Shown here: positions 61,943-64,000 of the stretch, one piece after another | How the letters are laid out: each line of letters starts with the position of its first letter | Position numbering within the stretch: position 1 is the stretch's first letter | Origin: an uncultured Bacteroides sp. | Lineage (GTDB): Bacteria; Bacteroidota; Bacteroidia; Bacteroidales; Bacteroidaceae | Direction of reading: 5' to 3' | Length of the DNA: 64,000 nucleotides | Assembly: GCA_947038155.1 (NCBI GenBank) | Contig: CAMQVH010000002.1 | Span: forward strand, 163,867 to 227,866 | Notes under the pieces: model-generated | The model's database searches: none | Told to the model about the DNA's origin: nothing | Seen by the model: only the letters and a program-made list of their open reading frames with translations | Position numbers and translations under genes: made by a program

Positions 61943-62406
61943 CAGAATTTGCAGATTCATACAATCTGTGGATTAACCTTTCTCTGCTAAATATAGATTT
62001 TCTAAGTAAAGGTGGAGAAAATGAGGTATATGCCGATGATGGGAATTTGGTCATCAAATTAAATAATTTTGAATATGCAGGAGAAGATTTAGAGAATTTC
62101 TTTATCCGTATCTTTGCACACAATCATTACTTCAGCAATGTTCCTTATGAAATGATCGGCTTTGCATATAACAGTCAGCATGAGTTCTGTGCAGTAATTA
62201 CGCAACCTTATATTATTGCCAAACGAGAAGCTACAGAAGATGAAATCGCTGAATACATGAATGCCATTGGTTTTGAAACAGATTATCAGGATGAATTCCA
62301 TAATAAAGAGTATGAGATATTCGATGCAGTACCCAATAATGTATTATATGGGATAGATAATGATCTCTATTTCATTGATACGCAAATCAGATTAAGAAGA
62401 ATATAA
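61813..62406 (+). CDS. Putative polyvalent protein kinase domain (frame-shifted from its start)
   Basis: The kinase-like part runs from about 61930: LTEFADSYNLWINLSLLNID, SKGGENEVYADDGNLVIKLN (nucleotide-binding-like Gly loop and Lys), FAHNHYFSNVPYEMIGF, AVITQPYI, and the C-terminal YEIFDAVPNNVLYGIDNDLY. These segments resemble the small kinase-like proteins carried on Bacteroides mobile elements. The first ~40 residues of this frame overlap, out of frame, the better N-terminal frame at 61784, so the ATG at 61813 is probably not the true start. Function unknown. Confidence 0.6.
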   Translation: MDRAYPPVNSLLEQAACIVRKEKETTGNAEQTESYKRGQIKKLTEFADSYNLWINLSLLNIDFLSKGGENEVYADDGNLVIKLNNFEYAGEDLENFFIRIFAHNHYFSNVPYEMIGFAYNSQHEFCAVITQPYIIAKREATEDEIAEYMNAIGFETDYQDEFHNKEYEIFDAVPNNVLYGIDNDLYFIDTQIRLRRI

Positions 62407-62416
62407 AAGACACGAT

Positions 62417-63472
62417 ATGAAAAAGAACTTACTATTATTACTTTGCTTGTTTTGTCTGGTCAATGTTTGCCATGCAAAAGCGAAAGACACTTTTACCGTT
62501 TTCCAATTAAACCTGTGGCATGGATGTACTAAAGTACCCAACGGAGACCAAGGCATTATTGATGTACTGGATGAGATGGATGCGGATGTCGTTTTTCTGT
62601 GCGAAATCAGAGACGGAAAACAGTTTATCCCTCATGTGATCGAAGAGCTGGAGAAGAGAGGAAAACACTATTATGGAGAAACATTTGATCTCGCAATCGG
62701 TGTTTTGAGTAAATTCAAGCCGGACAGTTGGACCAAATGCTGCATCGTACCCGGTGACGAAGGTCGTGCTATGGTGAAAATGGTTGCAACAATCGAAGGC
62801 CAACCCGTATCTTTCTACTCTTGTCATCTGGATTACCGGCATTATCAGTGCTATATGCCACGCGGATATAATGGTACTACCTGGAAGAAGATGGAGATGC
62901 CGATAACGGATGAAGAAGAAGTCTTGAAAGCAAACAGACAGTCTTTTCGGGATGAAACCATCCGTGCTTTTATTCAGGAAGTACAATCTGACATTCAACA
63001 AGGCCGCCCGATAATCATGGGAGGAGATTTTAATGAGCCCTCTCATTTAGACTGGCAGGCAGATACAAAGGATTTGTGGGATCATAATGGGGCTGTCATT
63101 CATTGGGACTGCTCAATGATGCTGAGCGAAGCAGGATTCAAAGATGCTTATCGTGAAAAATTTCCCAATACAGTTCGATATCCCGGTTTTACATTCCCTG
63201 CCGGAAACAAACTCGCAGAAGAGGCTAAACTGGAAAAGTTGGCTTGGGCGCCTGAGGCAGACGAACGTGACCGGATTGATTTCATTTATTATTATCCATT
63301 GGAGTCGATGCTTTCCATGAAGGATAGCAAGTTGGTAGGTCCCTCCGAAACAGTTGTCCGGGGAAAAATAACAGAAAACGATTCTAAGGATAAGATTCTG
63401 ACGCCTTCTTGTATTTGGCCCAGCGACCATAAAGGGAATCTTGCTACATTTAAGATTCGGAAGAAACGGTAA
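62417..63472 (+). CDS. Exported endonuclease/exonuclease/phosphatase-family hydrolase
   Basis: 351 residues with a signal peptide (MKKNLLLLLCLFCLVNVCHA). The EEP fold motifs are present in order: FQLNLWHG (metal Asn), VVFLCEIRDG (metal Glu), SCHLDYRH, GGDFNEPSHLDW (Asp/Asn) and the C-terminal catalytic PSDHKGNLATF. It hydrolyses a phosphodiester or phosphomonoester outside the cytoplasm; nuclease, sphingomyelinase-like and inositol phosphatase activities all occur in this family. It is 10 bp downstream of the kinase-like gene. Confidence 0.85.
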   Translation: MKKNLLLLLCLFCLVNVCHAKAKDTFTVFQLNLWHGCTKVPNGDQGIIDVLDEMDADVVFLCEIRDGKQFIPHVIEELEKRGKHYYGETFDLAIGVLSKFKPDSWTKCCIVPGDEGRAMVKMVATIEGQPVSFYSCHLDYRHYQCYMPRGYNGTTWKKMEMPITDEEEVLKANRQSFRDETIRAFIQEVQSDIQQGRPIIMGGDFNEPSHLDWQADTKDLWDHNGAVIHWDCSMMLSEAGFKDAYREKFPNTVRYPGFTFPAGNKLAEEAKLEKLAWAPEADERDRIDFIYYYPLESMLSMKDSKLVGPSETVVRGKITENDSKDKILTPSCIWPSDHKGNLATFKIRKKR

Positions 63473-63689
63473 TAGTATATTGAATAGGGTGACATCTACA
63501 GGATGATATACATACTCTGTTACTACAGTCTCCTTTATCTCATCCGCCCAATAGCCTACTGGTCCATGCTTCTCTATTTGAACTCATGTTAGTGTTAATG
63601 TAAAAAGGTTGAATCTGACAACTTCCCCATAAACAAGATTGTTAATTAGAAACTAATTCATTATCTTTGCATTGAAAGGAGACAGCCAC
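63473..63689. other. Intergenic DNA with promoter of the MntA/HepT module
   Basis: No gene in 217 bp. TTG (63639-63641), 20 bp, TATCTTTG (63662-63669) forms a good promoter, and AAAGGAG (63676-63682) precedes ATG 63690. Confidence 0.6.
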
Positions 63690-63989
63690 ATGAAACTAAT
63701 AGAGAACAATATCCAGAAGATTATAGACTTATGCAAGAAACATAAGGTACATAAGCTATTTGTGTTTGGTTCTATCCTTACAAATCGCTTTAACGACAAC
63801 AGTGATATTGATTTAGTAGTAGATTTCAATAAAGCAGAAGTAAGTGATTACTTTGATAATTACTTTGATTTCAAATATGCTTTAGAGAATCTGTTTGGCA
63901 GAGAAGTTGATTTACTGGAAGAACAAACGATTAAGAATCCATATCTGAAGAAGAATGTGGATGCAACTAAAACTTTAATCTATGGATGA
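63690..63989 (+). CDS. MntA-type nucleotidyltransferase antitoxin
   Basis: 99 residues from ATG 63690, which has an AAAGGAG ribosome-binding site. The minimal nucleotidyltransferase motif GSILTNRFNDNSDIDLVV places Gly27-Ser28 and Asp39/Asp41 as the catalytic GS..DxD. In the type VII HepT-MntA systems this enzyme AMPylates and silences the HEPN RNase partner. A frame for that partner overlaps its end (ATG 63982), so the module appears complete but runs off the window. Confidence 0.88.
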   Translation: MKLIENNIQKIIDLCKKHKVHKLFVFGSILTNRFNDNSDIDLVVDFNKAEVSDYFDNYFDFKYALENLFGREVDLLEEQTIKNPYLKKNVDATKTLIYG

Positions 63990-64000
63990 CTTAATAAAGA
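63982..64000 (+). CDS. HEPN (HepT-like) toxin, first codons only
   Basis: ATG at 63982 overlaps the MntA stop by 8 bp and reads MDDLIK to the window edge. HepT partners commonly start this way and overlap the MNT gene, but only six codons are visible, so the call rests on context. Confidence 0.5.

Overview
The window is a chromosomal segment of a Bacteroides species, probably close to B. thetaiotaomicron. This rests on an anaerobic sulfatase-maturase with the C24/C28/C31 layout of the B. thetaiotaomicron enzyme, a SusC/SusD pair, many families restricted to Bacteroidales (DUF3244, DUF4369, DUF4458, DUF4984, DUF5003, BACON, fimbrillin/FISUMP), AT-rich intergenic DNA, and repeated use of the Bacteroidetes promoter form (-33 TTTG/TTG, about 19-20 bp, -7 TAnnTTTG). 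I saw no rRNA or tRNA gene, insertion sequence or CRISPR array. Species assignment is inference.

Layout. 1-3.1 kb (minus): a cut-off DUF3244 gene, a membrane TPR regulator with a C-terminal helix-turn-helix, and a DUF4369 lipoprotein. 3.2-8.8 kb (plus): the sulfatase maturase followed by two abutting S46 dipeptidyl-peptidases, one of DPP7 type and one of DPP11 type by their S1 residue. 8.9-13 kb: a HicB-like protein coupled to a glycosyltransferase, two thioredoxins, a nitroreductase, and a PerR-like regulator with a reverse rubrerythrin. 13.2-28.5 kb (minus): one long co-directional run, SusC-SusD-DUF4984-DUF5003-two LRR lipoproteins-subtilisin-DUF1573-small lipoprotein, which reads as a surface peptide/protein acquisition locus and carries no obvious glycosidase. 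29.1 kb: NAD synthetase. 31-36.3 kb (minus): a secreted phosphatase and hisG-hisD-hisC-hisB, preceded by a short leader peptide with five consecutive His codons, an antiterminator and a terminator.

36-54 kb is mostly housekeeping on alternating strands: a thioesterase, a fimbrillin/FISUMP protein behind a cloverleaf-like leader RNA, an outer-membrane DUF2490 protein, pirin, DsbD, uridine kinase, an MltF-type transglycosylase, a sodium:solute symporter with a 41-residue accessory protein, a nitroreductase, MetH without its reactivation domain, SmpB, Yip1 and NigD-like proteins. 54.6-56.4 kb holds a NifU-like scaffold paired with a GGGtGRT protein. From 56.5 kb the DNA looks accessory: duplicated hairpin cassettes, an XRE regulator and a decayed copy of it, small lipoproteins and duplicated membrane proteins, a frameshifted kinase-like gene, a secreted EEP-family hydrolase, and at the right edge a MntA/HepT-type toxin-antitoxin module.

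The least explained sequence is between genes: the his attenuator, the cloverleaf leader at 38.86 kb, the covarying hairpin duplicates at 56.55 and 58.65 kb, two four-unit palindromic arrays with about 22-nt period (39.84 and 53.58 kb), and inverted short-repeat arrays between convergent genes (8.83 and 45.55 kb).
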